A DNA stretch of 64,000 bases from Diorhabda sublineata (taxonomy: Eukaryota; Arthropoda; Insecta; Coleoptera; Chrysomelidae). This document shows positions 1 through 12,300 of the stretch, piece by piece (the first letter of the stretch is position 1; each line of letters starts with the position of its first letter). The stretch spans positions 33,309,653 through 33,373,652 of the forward strand of contig NC_079478.1 in NCBI RefSeq assembly GCF_026230105.1, written 5' to 3'. A model generated the notes under the pieces. The model had not been told where the DNA came from. It worked only from the letters and a program-made list of their open reading frames with translations, and made no database searches. Position numbers and translations under genes: made by a program.

Positions 1-189
1 TATGGCAAACATGTCGGTAGAAAAGTATTTCCAGAAAGGTCCTCAATTGTTTAAATATTCAATTTCAAAAAATTCAAGTTATAACTTGAAAATTCACATT
101 AATTACACCTTAACGTTAACTCAATTCGTGGACATACTGTATATAGTTACTATGAATAATGCACTTCTGTATCTTTGCCACACACTCAC

Positions 190-324
190 CAATAATCCTT
201 GTAAATGTTCAAGTTGTTCTGCCATCATGATCATTTCCTGCTTAAAGTACTGAATCACTTCTTCAAAGTTTTTCTTTTGTGTTAATAATTTTTTTAAATG
301 ACACTTGCACTGTTTCAATTCATC
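190..324 (-). CDS. Coiled-coil gene, exon 26 (gene continues off the left edge)
   Basis: The exon has 45 codons, phase 0/0, from acceptor CATTTTAG to donor TTATTG|GTGAGT. It encodes DELKQCKCHLKKLLTQKKNF and MIMMAEQLEHLQGLL. Because it ends in a donor, at least one more exon must lie beyond position 1. Confidence 0.75.
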
Positions 325-3300
325 CTAAAATGAATATTTATTCAAAATAATGTTATTTTACAATAAACTAATAAAAATTATATTCCCTGTCAAATATTTT
401 TTATTATATAAGATATAAAAGCGTTTGGAAGCATGCATTAGCGTAGAGACACTTAATTAATTGTACCTCGGAATTTTTTAATAAACTATGATACTTAAAT
501 AGTTGATTTTCTAAGCTCTCAACATCTTGCAGACTGCTACAATGTTCTAATTCTACGTTAAAATTTAATTCTTGCAGTTTTTCATAATTTTCTTCAATTA
601 GATAAAGCTGAAATACAGATAATAAATAATTTCTCACAATATAAATATTTAGTTGTTAGGCAATGTATAAAATTGTTAATATTTCAATTTCTGTAAGGTT
701 GAGAAAAAAATATTTTTAAATCGTTTTACTGAAGGTATAATTGTAAGTATACACTATGTTTTTTAGATAAAAAGTATCAAGGAAACAAATCGGGAGATCC
801 GATTAGTCACTCTATTGTGCCTCATATTCATCTACCATAGTCTCGAGACGATAAATCAGGAGATCCAGTTGGTCACTCTATAGTGTCCTATCTTCCAATC
901 TATCATAGTCTCTAGACGACAAATCTGGAGATCCGGTTGATTACTCTATTGTGCCCCATCTTCCAGTCCATCATCGAATCAAAACGATAAATCAGGAAAT
1001 CCGGTTGCTCACTCTATCGGGTCACATCTTCCAATAAACCACCATAGTTTCAATGCGACAAATCGGGAGATCTTGATGGTCACTCTATTGTGTTCCATCT
1101 TCTAATCCATCATATTCTTAACGCGATAATCGGAAGATACATTTGGTCACTTTATTGTGCCCCATCTTCCAACCCATCATAGTCTCGAGACGACAAATCG
1201 GGAGATCCGGTTGGTCAATCTACTGTGCCCCACCTTCTAATCCATTTATCTTAGAAAACTCATTAAAGTAATTTTGAACAGTAAAACAAAAGTGCGGTTT
1301 GCACCATCTTGCTAAGACCGAAAGTCATTCAAATTTCCTTCCGAAAAATGGCATCAAAATTCTACGTACAAAACACCATGACAATATTGTGAATTTTTTT
1401 CAGAAAATAGGAAAAATTGAGTATTGAGCAGTCATTAAATATTTGTTTTTGGAAAGGCAATGCGCCTACGAAAAACTGCAACAAACAACAATATCATATA
1501 AAAAGTTTACCAAATGGTACTGGACGACTACCGTCGGATTAAGGTTAGAGAATCTATCAGGATAATAAAACAATGCCATACACTGACTGAGACATCTTCA
1601 AAAGGGGAAAATAACAACAGGAGAGTATTATGCATCATTTCTTGATAAGGTAAAGGGAGGAATTGCGAAAAAGGGACCGCATTTGAAGAAAAAAAAATGC
1701 TTTTCTATCAGAAGCACGCACCTTCAACCCTTTAGTAACCATCATGTCTACAATTCACAAATTGTACCCATCGTATTCGCCAGATTAAGCCTCCAGCGAC
1801 CTATTCCTGTATAAAATTCATTATAACACATAATTTTCAATACGACACGGATTTTTAATCCAATAAAATTGAGTTACTTTTTAATAAAGTGACAATTTGA
1901 CAAGAAAACGTTATAGTTGATAAACAATTTTTGGAAACATTCATTTTACCTGTTGATTCAGTTGTTCCTTTTCGTTTTCGCTCTCTGATATTATTTGAAG
2001 AAACATAACCAGAAGTTTTTCTTGACAATTAACCTAAAAAGTATTAATTTTAAGAAATTGTCGATCTGGAAACAAGGTTTTACTTACATGCGTTATTACT
2101 TTGGGAATCAACAAACATGCGAAACGTAATCAAAAAACGAAATCACTTATTATTAAAAAAAATAATACCTATATATTTTACAAAGAAAAAGGTAAGTACA
2201 CATAATACTGAAAAATTTACAATGCATTCATTAAAATATCTTGATTACAATTATTTATTATACTTAAAATAATAACTTTCATTTATATCAGAAATTAATA
2301 TTAATCAAAATTTCTATATGAAAGTTTTCGAGGAAAAAGTTTCAGTTAAAATATTTTCATTTATCTATTACTTCTGGTTATAACGTTTAAAGGCCATACT
2401 TTTTATTGCATCTTAAAAAATTCACAGATTCCCGGATATTTTTTGGATAATTTTGAGCCCTTATCAAAAACAATTTAGAAAAACAAAAAGGTCAAAAATT
2501 ACCAGAAATTGCCTCAATAACACTGGTTTCCTATATTTTTATATTGTCTTAGGCCTGGCGTGAGACTCCATCTAATTCTTTAGCCATCCGTTCAGTTCGT
2601 TATTGATATAGCAACTGATGAGGATTCTGGTCCTAAGTATGGAGTCGTTGCCCCTTTTTTGGTTAGGTTGACTGCATCCTCATTGCCTGGTGTACTCTGG
2701 TAGCGGTTACTTTGTTTTTTTACTTGAAAAATGCTGAGTGATTTTTCTAGCGGTATGGAGAGCTTGCATTTTGGTCCGCAAATACCCAATCTAGCCACGT
2801 GCGTTAATTTCAGATCATCTGTTTACACAGTGAGATACATTTTATGTTTGCGGAAGATGTTTATTGACCCAGACTTTGATTTCCACTTAGAATGGGATAA
2901 CTATGACCATCATCTTGTGTATTTGGACCATTGGTTTGTCACGGCTTTCTAGCTTTATTAGCTCTAGAATCCTTAGGTGGGCTATCAGATTTCCCGGCTT
3001 CAGTCTTACTGTCTTGATTAGCCTGCTGGCGTCGCTAATTTTCTCTTTTTCAGTATAAGGTGGAGAGGAGGTGAGATCAACAGTGTCTCTAATATAGGCA
3101 GCCTTTGAATCTTGTTAAGTTTTTTCTGAGCTACTATCTTAGGTTTAAGTACCCAAGCTTGCAACAAGTCCATATAGTCGCAGTGGCTTAAATGGAACCT
3201 GTTTGGTTTTATTGGGGCTAATCAATGTCCCAGTTGTTAATTGTGTTTACGGCCGTTTGTATCATGGAAGAGATTATGCCATCATGTTTAACCCTTATTA

Positions 3301-6300
3301 CTGCTACTATCAGATTATCTTTGTAGCCTAGAACTGTGAATCTAGCCCTGCTAAGTCTAGTGAGACTTTTGTTCGCTTCCAATAACCTCAGTTAGGGTTG
3401 TGGACAGCCCTTAACTGTAGTACTAGTGAAAGTTCATTTCTGCCGTTACTAAAAGCTGTTGTAGCATGGGATAAAATACAGAGTGAGCTGGTTATCAGGA
3501 GACTTAAGGTGATAGCTTGATTAAAAAAATGGACTTTTAAGGATATAATATTTTTAAATGCTATCTGTTAAATTAAATGAAATATATAATTTACTTTAGT
3601 TTCTTTTTTCACTCATAGTTTTTGATTTTATTAATGAAAATGCAAGAGCAGTTGTATGTAGATAGTAAAATAACTTCTACTGAACCATGCATACTTAACT
3701 TTTCACAGGAAAGTTGATTAGTTTATTCTCAATCAACTTTACCGATACTCTTCTTAGATAAAAATCAACTTTCCCTGATTATCTACTTTTCAGGTGACAT
3801 ATACACAAATATCTGCTTACTTTAGACTGTTAATTTGTCATAACGACGAAATACTAGATGTTAATGGATAAAACTTAAAAATAATCAAACACGTCAAGTC
3901 AAATGTCATGCACTGGTTTTGGATTATCGTTCGTAGGTTTCGATTCAGAAAATCCAAACCATCTAGAAGTCCATCCAACACTCACACTATCATTGTATTT
4001 TTGTTTGACACTGTCTAGTTCATTTTTTGTCGTTACTAAGACTTCCTGTAAGTGACTGATTGTTGTGCGTTGATTTTCGATCTAAGCAAAAAAAAAATAA
4101 ATTAAAACTTAAATAATGTAATTTATAGATTGAATAATTTTTAAATAAAAGTTATAACTGGCTACTATTGCAAAGATTTTTCATTTAAATGCTCATAAAT
4201 CTAAATAGTTTTTACAATGTGAGGATACTTTTGTCTCTATAAAAACACTGATATTTTCTATTATAGGTGATCTAAAAATAATTTGAATTGTTTAAATAAA
4301 AAATCTTTCATTTATACCGATACATTAATTAAATGGATGAATTATTATTCTCCATTTATTTTTTTTTTCTGATAACTTACCTCTAATTTGTACTTCTCTT
4401 CAGTATCTTCCAGTACACTGATAGTATTTGTATACAAGTCAACCTATTCGATAAAAAAATGATCGATTGGAATCAATGATTACACAAAAATAAGATTATA
4501 ATACATATACAGTGTGTCTACTTAAGTTAGTAACATCTAAAGGTTGTTTAAAGCTTGAATAGAAACTACTTGATGTTATAATTTTTCAGTTGTATAAGAG
4601 GTGTTTGGAAAAATATGAATTATTCTGAAAAATAAAGTACCTTTGATAATTATAATGACGAAAATTCGATAAAAGATTATAAACTAATTTTAATTTCAAT
4701 CAAATTTAGGAACACATAGAAATTCTAATTATGGGTGGAAATTATAAAACATAAGGAAGCAGCTGAATTATTCAAAACCAAGACATCAAGGAATTCTGCA
4801 AAAATTTGTAGTATAACGAAATTTAAAAAACTGTTGCAAGTGAAGTGAGGAAGTTACGATATACATTACAAATCTATCTCACAATTAGTCTCGTGCCATA
4901 CAATAATCCTTTCATTGGACTCAAATTCCTTAAGAGTATTACAACAGCCCCTTTCTTCAAGGTCAGCGCGTGGGATGGTAAACCAGTCACCTCAAGGCTG
5001 TTCAAAAATTCAGTAGGGAATTGTAGACTTCGCTTTCAGTACCTGTTATTAATATATTCACACTCATGTGTAAATTGTAAATAAGCCTGGAAGGAGATCT
5101 AAAATCTTATTGATTTCATCGCAGTGCTCATTCTTAGGCAATATCCAAGTCTGATATCAGGGTAGAAGGTAAGCCCACTAACTAATCTTCAGTAGTAGGG
5201 TATTGACCATTGCTAATATTCCGCAGGAAGTTTTTAAAACTTTGAAGTTTTAATTGAGTTCTGTACTATAGCACCTCTAGATGCATGAGGTACAACTGGC
5301 AACACTTGCCGGAACTAATGGTACATTGATATCCCATTATATGTTTTAATAGGCGTGTAATTTTTATTAGTTGTATGGTATTGATTGAAGGCAGTAACTA
5401 ATCAGAATGTAGGCCTAGTATTTTTGAGAATGTTGGATCAGAAAAATTTAAAGGTGAAATTGAATGAATTCTCCTCAGACTCAACCAATTCACTCATATT
5501 ATATATCAAATGAAAGGGCTTGATTTATTGAGTGCTCTTAGACCCAAAAGAACAACTTACCCCAATTAGAACTCGAGATATAAAAGAAGAAATCTATAAA
5601 AATATCAGAAATGAACAGGAAAAGTGTCATGTTTGAGTAGGAATGACTTGGAATGCTTGATGATAAATCTAGGCATAAATACCGTACAGTCAAAAAAAAA
5701 TTTTTTTAATATATAGTTAATCAGAAAATATTTACTATTTCGTGTAAATATAATTGTAATATTTCATTTAATCATTTTCTGCTTCTTTCTAGTTTAATTT
5801 TAATTGTTTCTCATTCAAATTACATGATTTAACAATAAATTCCATTTCGATGTATACACATTTTAGATTTACTTTGTTCCGTACATTTGCCCCTAACTGT
5901 AAATCCAATAAAAATATTTTTAAATAACATTTAAATTAAAAAAAAAAGGGTAGTACTTCAAATATGGGTTTTTATTATTAAACATCGCATTTTCAAAAAT
6001 ACATTGTGCCAAAGCTAAGGGAAGTAAAAAAATATAAGTAGTGGTTTACTATGTGAATTATTGGATGTCTTATCTAGCCTTATCTAGAATAATAAGAAAT
6101 AGATTAGGCAAATACTAGGCTGAACAATTCGGTGAGTACCAGGAAGGTTTCAAAAAGGGAATTTTCTAAAGACAATTCAGTACATCAGCTGGGGATTAAA
6201 CCTAAAGCTCCTCTTTGTGGTTATCAAGCAAACGTATGATTTAATAAGTAGGAAACATTTGTTTGAGGCGTTAGCAACACTCAGAATACCTAAGAAAATA

Positions 6301-9300
6301 CTACATTTTGTAAAAACGACTGTGAATTACACCGATAATGAAGTAGTTATCTATTGGAAAATTTTGAAACAAAAAGAGGTTTGAAGCAAAGAGACCCACT
6401 ATCAACAGTGCTTTTCAACCTTTGACCAGAAATGATCCTAAGAAGTAGTGGCATCCGAGCCCTGAGGATGATTTACAACATTAAAACGCAAATCCTTGCC
6501 TACACAGATGATTTGGTACTTAGTGTTTCTATTCTTTGAAAAGAAAGCCAAAGAACAGGGACTACACCTCAATAAACAAAAGACCATTTCTATGGACACA
6601 GAAAGAAATTTGAATAACTTCAATCAATGAAAAATCACGACAGACAAGAACCGATAAAGTCCAGAAGTTCAAATACCTGGGAGTGACGGTTAAAGGTTAA
6701 ACCAGGAAAATCGACAAAAGACTAGCGAGAGGAAACAAAACATTTGGAGCCCTAGGAGGACTATCAAGATAGGAAGTTATTTCAAGAGCTGCCAAGTTAG
6801 GCAATTACAAGACAGTTACACAACCAACAAATTTCCAATTTCTGTTAATATTCTTCTAAGACTGTTACTTTTGGCAATTATTAGTTCCATTTCCTTTTCT
6901 TCTTGGCATTTAATACCTAGTAATACACCCAAATACATGAAATTTTCTAGTTCCTCAAATTCTATTAACGTCCCATCATGTTTATGTACTTTGAAATCTG
7001 GGAGAGAAAAATACTAAGAGAGAAGATCAAAACATGAAATTTACACACTTTCCATTGAGTCACCGATCAACGAGTTTACAAAGACTAGACGGTTACAATG
7101 GCTAAGTCACTTAGAAGAAAGACAGACTTTTGAAACGAGTTACACGAAAGATACCCGAGGACAAGAGGAAAAGAGACCAAATATATGGAGATGGGAAGGG
7201 ATCTGAATAGCTGCAACCATTTGAAAGTGACGACTGAGCAAAACAAGGAGTATACATTTGATAGAGTCCAGAAGTTCGAATACCTGGGAGTGACAGTGAA
7301 AAACGAAAGAGGTGAAAACGTTTGGAGCCCTAGGAGGTTAATTAAGATCAAAAGAGCCGCCGAGTTACGCGTTTACAAGTTATACAACCAACTGTAACTC
7401 TATGGCAGTGAGTGTTGGATAATGAACAAAAAAGAAGAAAACAAAATAAATATATGGGAGAAAAAGGTACAAAGAAGGATTTTCGGAGGAGAGCGTGAGC
7501 AAGAGAAGAAAAACGAACACCGAGATCAAAGTACTGTATGGTTAAGCTGAGATGGGATATGTGGTCAGAACAAAAATACTCCCTTGGATGGGGCATTTAG
7601 TCATAATGGACGAAGACATTTGGGTGAAAAGATCCTTGTTAAGGAGAGAAGGAGTGAAAAGAAAAAGGATAGAAGGATGTAGATAAGATTTAGAAAGAAT
7701 AGGAATAGAGAACTGGCGTGAAGCAGCCATGAACAAAAATAGATGGAGGAAGAAGTAGAGCGACTCCCCTCCTTGTGCCTATAAGGCCTGTTGAGCTGTT
7801 TATATACATATAAGAGGGAAAGACGTAGACAAAAAAGCGGTAGAGGGAAGTAGTAGAAGAAGACATTAGAGAGAAAAACATCCAGAGCTGGAGAGAAAAA
7901 GCAAGGGTCCGAAAGAAGTGGAGAGAAATGACAAAGATATGCATTTTAAAGGGTCTGCATATGAGCCTATATTTAAACAACCAACAGTGCAGTATTGCAG
8001 TGAATGTTGGACCATTAACAAAATAAAGAAAACAAAGTAAACATATGGGAGAGAAGGACTAAGAAGAAGCGAAAAGGAAAAGAGGGCGATAACGGAAAAA
8101 ACGGATAAAAGCATTTAGAGAAAAACAAGAAAGAATAGGAATAGAGAACTGACATGAAGCAGCCATGGACAAAAATAGATGGATCTTGTGTCTATAATGC
8201 CTGTTTTATGCACAACTGCGTTCATTTTTAATTGTTTCTCATTCAAATAACATTTTCTAAAAATAGGAAAAATATTACAATAAATTATTTCATTCCGATA
8301 AAAAAGGATAATACTTCAAATATGGGTTTTTATTATTGAATATTGCCATTTTTTAAAATACATTATGCGAAAGCTGAGGTAAGCAAAAAAATGTGAGCAA
8401 TTAATTTGCCATATTGTGAAAATATACTTACAGCTATTTGTAAATTACTTGCTCTTCTTTCGGCATCTTTAGTCGTTGTCTCCAATTCATTCAATTTATT
8501 TTTTAATTGTTGAATACATAAACAATGTTTTTGATTCTCATTCCTCAATTCCGCTTCTTTATTTCTCATATTATCGACCTCCTTTTCAATACAATTTAGT
8601 GCTTCTTTTTGAGTTTTTATTATATCTTCTTTATTTTTCACCTACAGAAAAAAAATAGATTAATCAAAAATAAATTTTATAAACGTAATTTCTTACGGTG
8701 TTATCTAATTCGTCCACTTTATATTCACACCGAAGTAATTTATCTTTTAATGAAATGATTTGATTTTCCAAACATTGAACTTCATTACAGCTCTTTTCAC
8801 CCCTTTCTTTATCTGTCAACCACTCTTCTTCCCTTTTCTGATAGTTTTGTAACTCTTGTTGCAGCATCTTTAGCGTTTCAGCTTGGAATTTGATAAGTTC
8901 ATCTCTTTCAATCAACTGAAATGATTTTAGTGTTAAAAATCTAAGACATTCGTTTTATTTTTGTTTACCTTTTCTATTTGTTCGTCGTTTGTTTCGCTAA
9001 CGTCCGTTTGAACCTAAAAATGAAATAGTTATAAATGGATTGATACTGAACATTCCAGGAGTCTTAAAATAGATCATCGAATCTAAATGTATTTATAGAA
9101 ATGCATAGGAAGGAACACGAATATCGGTTGGCTTTTGGTATTAGACTTGAAAGAATGCGGAAAATGTATGTCTCGGTCATTGAAGGTTTCCAATAGAATA
9201 AATTAACATTTTTTTATTTTAAGTGGTATTCGGATTCAGTTGATGACTATACAACTGATGCTCAGATAGAGTGAACAATATTAAATTGGACGCCATCAAA

Positions 9301-12300
9301 TTTTTAACAAATTGAAATTTATAGATGAAAAAAAAATGTAAACACCTTATAAAGAAGTTTAGCAATGATATATTTAATAAATAAAAACAAAAATTAGCTT
9401 AAACTCATATATAACAACATATAAAAAGAATCAATAGTAAAAATACCAACTCTGGATTTTATTCGAGGATGGTCCTGACCCAACAAAGAAAACAAAACAT
9501 AATCTCATTTTAGCTCCATAAAAAAGACATTAATTGCAGATATCATCACTTCATTCTCGGAAAAGCTTTGACCACCGAGCCATTTTTTTAAGTCCGAGAA
9601 CAGAAAATAATCCATGGAGGCTAAATCTGTCGAATAGGGTACATGAGGTAATTTTTGTCTCAAAGCTAAATTCAGCCTTATCAGTTACATATATACATTT
9701 AAAAAAACTCTGTTTTTCAAAAATATATATCCCCTATTTTAATAAATTTGATGGGAGTGATTAGAAGGAAAAATGATTCTTACCTCAGTATTACCACAAA
9801 ATCCTACACGTAGGCTATGTCTGCATAACTTACACAACTGGAAAAAAATATAACATTGTTAGAGGTGCGTTGTATTCATGAGTATTTTTGGTATCGAGCC
9901 CGCTAAATTGGGTATTAAAGATTTAGTTTCCCTATTATTTGGGTAGCACCAAAATATAAGAGTACTTCAAACATAACCTCAAACTTAGCCAAAAACATTA
10001 TTTTTTAGTACAAAATATCGAACACTAGCAGATCCAGATGTGGTGGGTCAATTTTGATCGTGGATTCAAATTCTACACAAAAAATTACTTCACAGTGAAC
10101 AGAAGTGAATTACAACAATCAATAAAGAACTTTATGTCCTTACAGGTATCTTCAAACACTGTTTGAAAACATCAAGAGTATATAATACAACATTGAATAC
10201 GATGACATAGAAATTTTAGACAAATGATGAATTAATAGTATATATTGTATCTTATGGTTCTTAATACTATATATGGAAAAGTTATCAACAAAGAACTACA
10301 AGACAGATTCAGCTAATAGTCTTCATAAAAAGATTAAAGTAAGAATCAACCAGACAATAATGGGGCTAAGTGGAACTCACAAAAAAGCCCACCAATCCAA
10401 TTATCTTCTCAAAGAAGCTAGAATAAGTTACAAGAATATTTAAATATGAAGTGAAGACTTACTTTCAAGCATAATATTCCAGAAAGAAAAGAAACATTTA
10501 ACATAAACTTCGGAGCTATCAGGAAAAAGGGATTGTACATAAAATGAAGAGACCTTCACTGGGGGAGAAAAACTAGAAGTTTGACCCTCAAAATCCTGCA
10601 GAGGATTCCCTCTTGATATTCAGATTACTTCTTATGCCAATAAAATAAATTTGGGTGAGAAAAGAGTCTAAATACTACCACAAACACCAGGAAGTAAATG
10701 AAAACCTCAAAGATCTACCAATAAAAAAAAGAAATTAAGAAAGAAAATACTGATAATGAAAATAAATAAGCGTTGTTATGTGTTCTACTTACTTTCAATT
10801 TTCCTTTTATATCCTGTATGTACAGTTCTAAGTCTCTTATTTTTTCTTCCAAAATTGCAGTTTGTTGACTCTGAAAATATTTTTAATTTACTAAATGGAT
10901 AAATGCGTGTATTATTCATTATTACTTCCAAATTCATCTGTGGACAAGGTTTCTGTTCCAATGTTTTAAGTCTATTTATTAATATGTTTATTTCTTCTTT
11001 ATTTATCTAAAAAATAAGGAAACTATAGATGAAGAGGAAATTGAAATAAAAATACCGAAAATATATGGAATATAGAAGTTGAAAGAAGGAAAATGGAAAT
11101 AAACATCAATAAAACGAAATTTATAATAATGATTACAACAAATAAAATGATTTTACACCATAAACAAAAAGATAATGCAGCAAAATAATTATGTAATATA
11201 ACCTCAAAATAAAAATATACAAAAGAGAATAGGATGATTAAGCAAAAGCACAAAACTAAAATTGAAGTAATCGAATTCAAAACAAAAATAGCGAGAAAAA
11301 CAGATTGTACTGAAACACATAAGAAAAATAACGAAGCCAACAGCAATAAAATAAAAATAATTAAATTAATATGGTCATATAAGAAGAATGAAAATAAAGA
11401 ATAACCAAGAAAATAATTCAGATGGATAAACCAAGAAAAAAGGAATAGGAGAAGACCAAGAAGGTGACAAAAGAAATGGGAAAACTCTGGAGCAAATTGC
11501 TGTATTGCTAGGGGCAGAACAGCATGGTAACAATCAGTGGAAGAGGACAAAAGGTCACAATTCTAAGTAAAGAAAGGAGTAAGGAAAACCAAGAAGATTT
11601 AATTATTTGATATTAGAACATTAAAATCATATTTCACTGGAAACGGAATAATACAAGGTACAACATTTATGAATTTTATAGTTGTTTTATTATAATAAAT
11701 ATAAATTATACTTTTGAAAATATTCAACAGAGAAAAAGTGAAATGCAATTTTTTCTCGAATTCAGTGGAAAAGTTAACATTGAAGATGAAGAAAAATTAT
11801 TGCTAGAGCAAGAAATTCCTAAAGAGCAGTAGTATCTAATTTTTCAGAAAAAAGTTTATGGAAGCATCATTTTTACCTTTTTCTGTTCGTTAGCTTCGCA
11901 CATACAACATTCCAATTCCTTAATTTTATTGTTTAAAACGCAATTTTCCGAATATGTTCGCTGAAAATAACTGAAAATTACTATGTACATAATTTTTCAA
12001 CAACGATAGAGATATACTGGGTGGTCCAATGAGAATATCCCTTGGCCATCTCAGGAACCAACTAAAATGGAGTTTATTTCCAATAAAAAGTATGTGAAGC
12101 ATATAAACTATTTAAACATTTCTTTGATATTGGGACAGATATAACACGTTATCCAAAAAAAATTACCGTTAGCTATGTTAAGAATGAGCAAGGTATAAAA
12201 ATTTTAACACATAAGTTGTATCAACAAAAGCCTTATGGTTTTCACCATCGGGAACGATGTACTGGGTGTTGAATTTCAGAAGTTCAGAAATTTTGCAGGG

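Noticed and set aside
7085..8114. Several 60-96-codon minus-strand frames
   Set aside because: They are shadows of purine-rich LINE sequence on the plus strand.
11023..11550. 175-codon hydrophobic open frame on the minus strand (membrane-protein-like)
   Set aside because: It is the complement of A-rich LINE sequence. Poly-A on the plus strand gives Phe/Leu/Ile-rich translations by chance.
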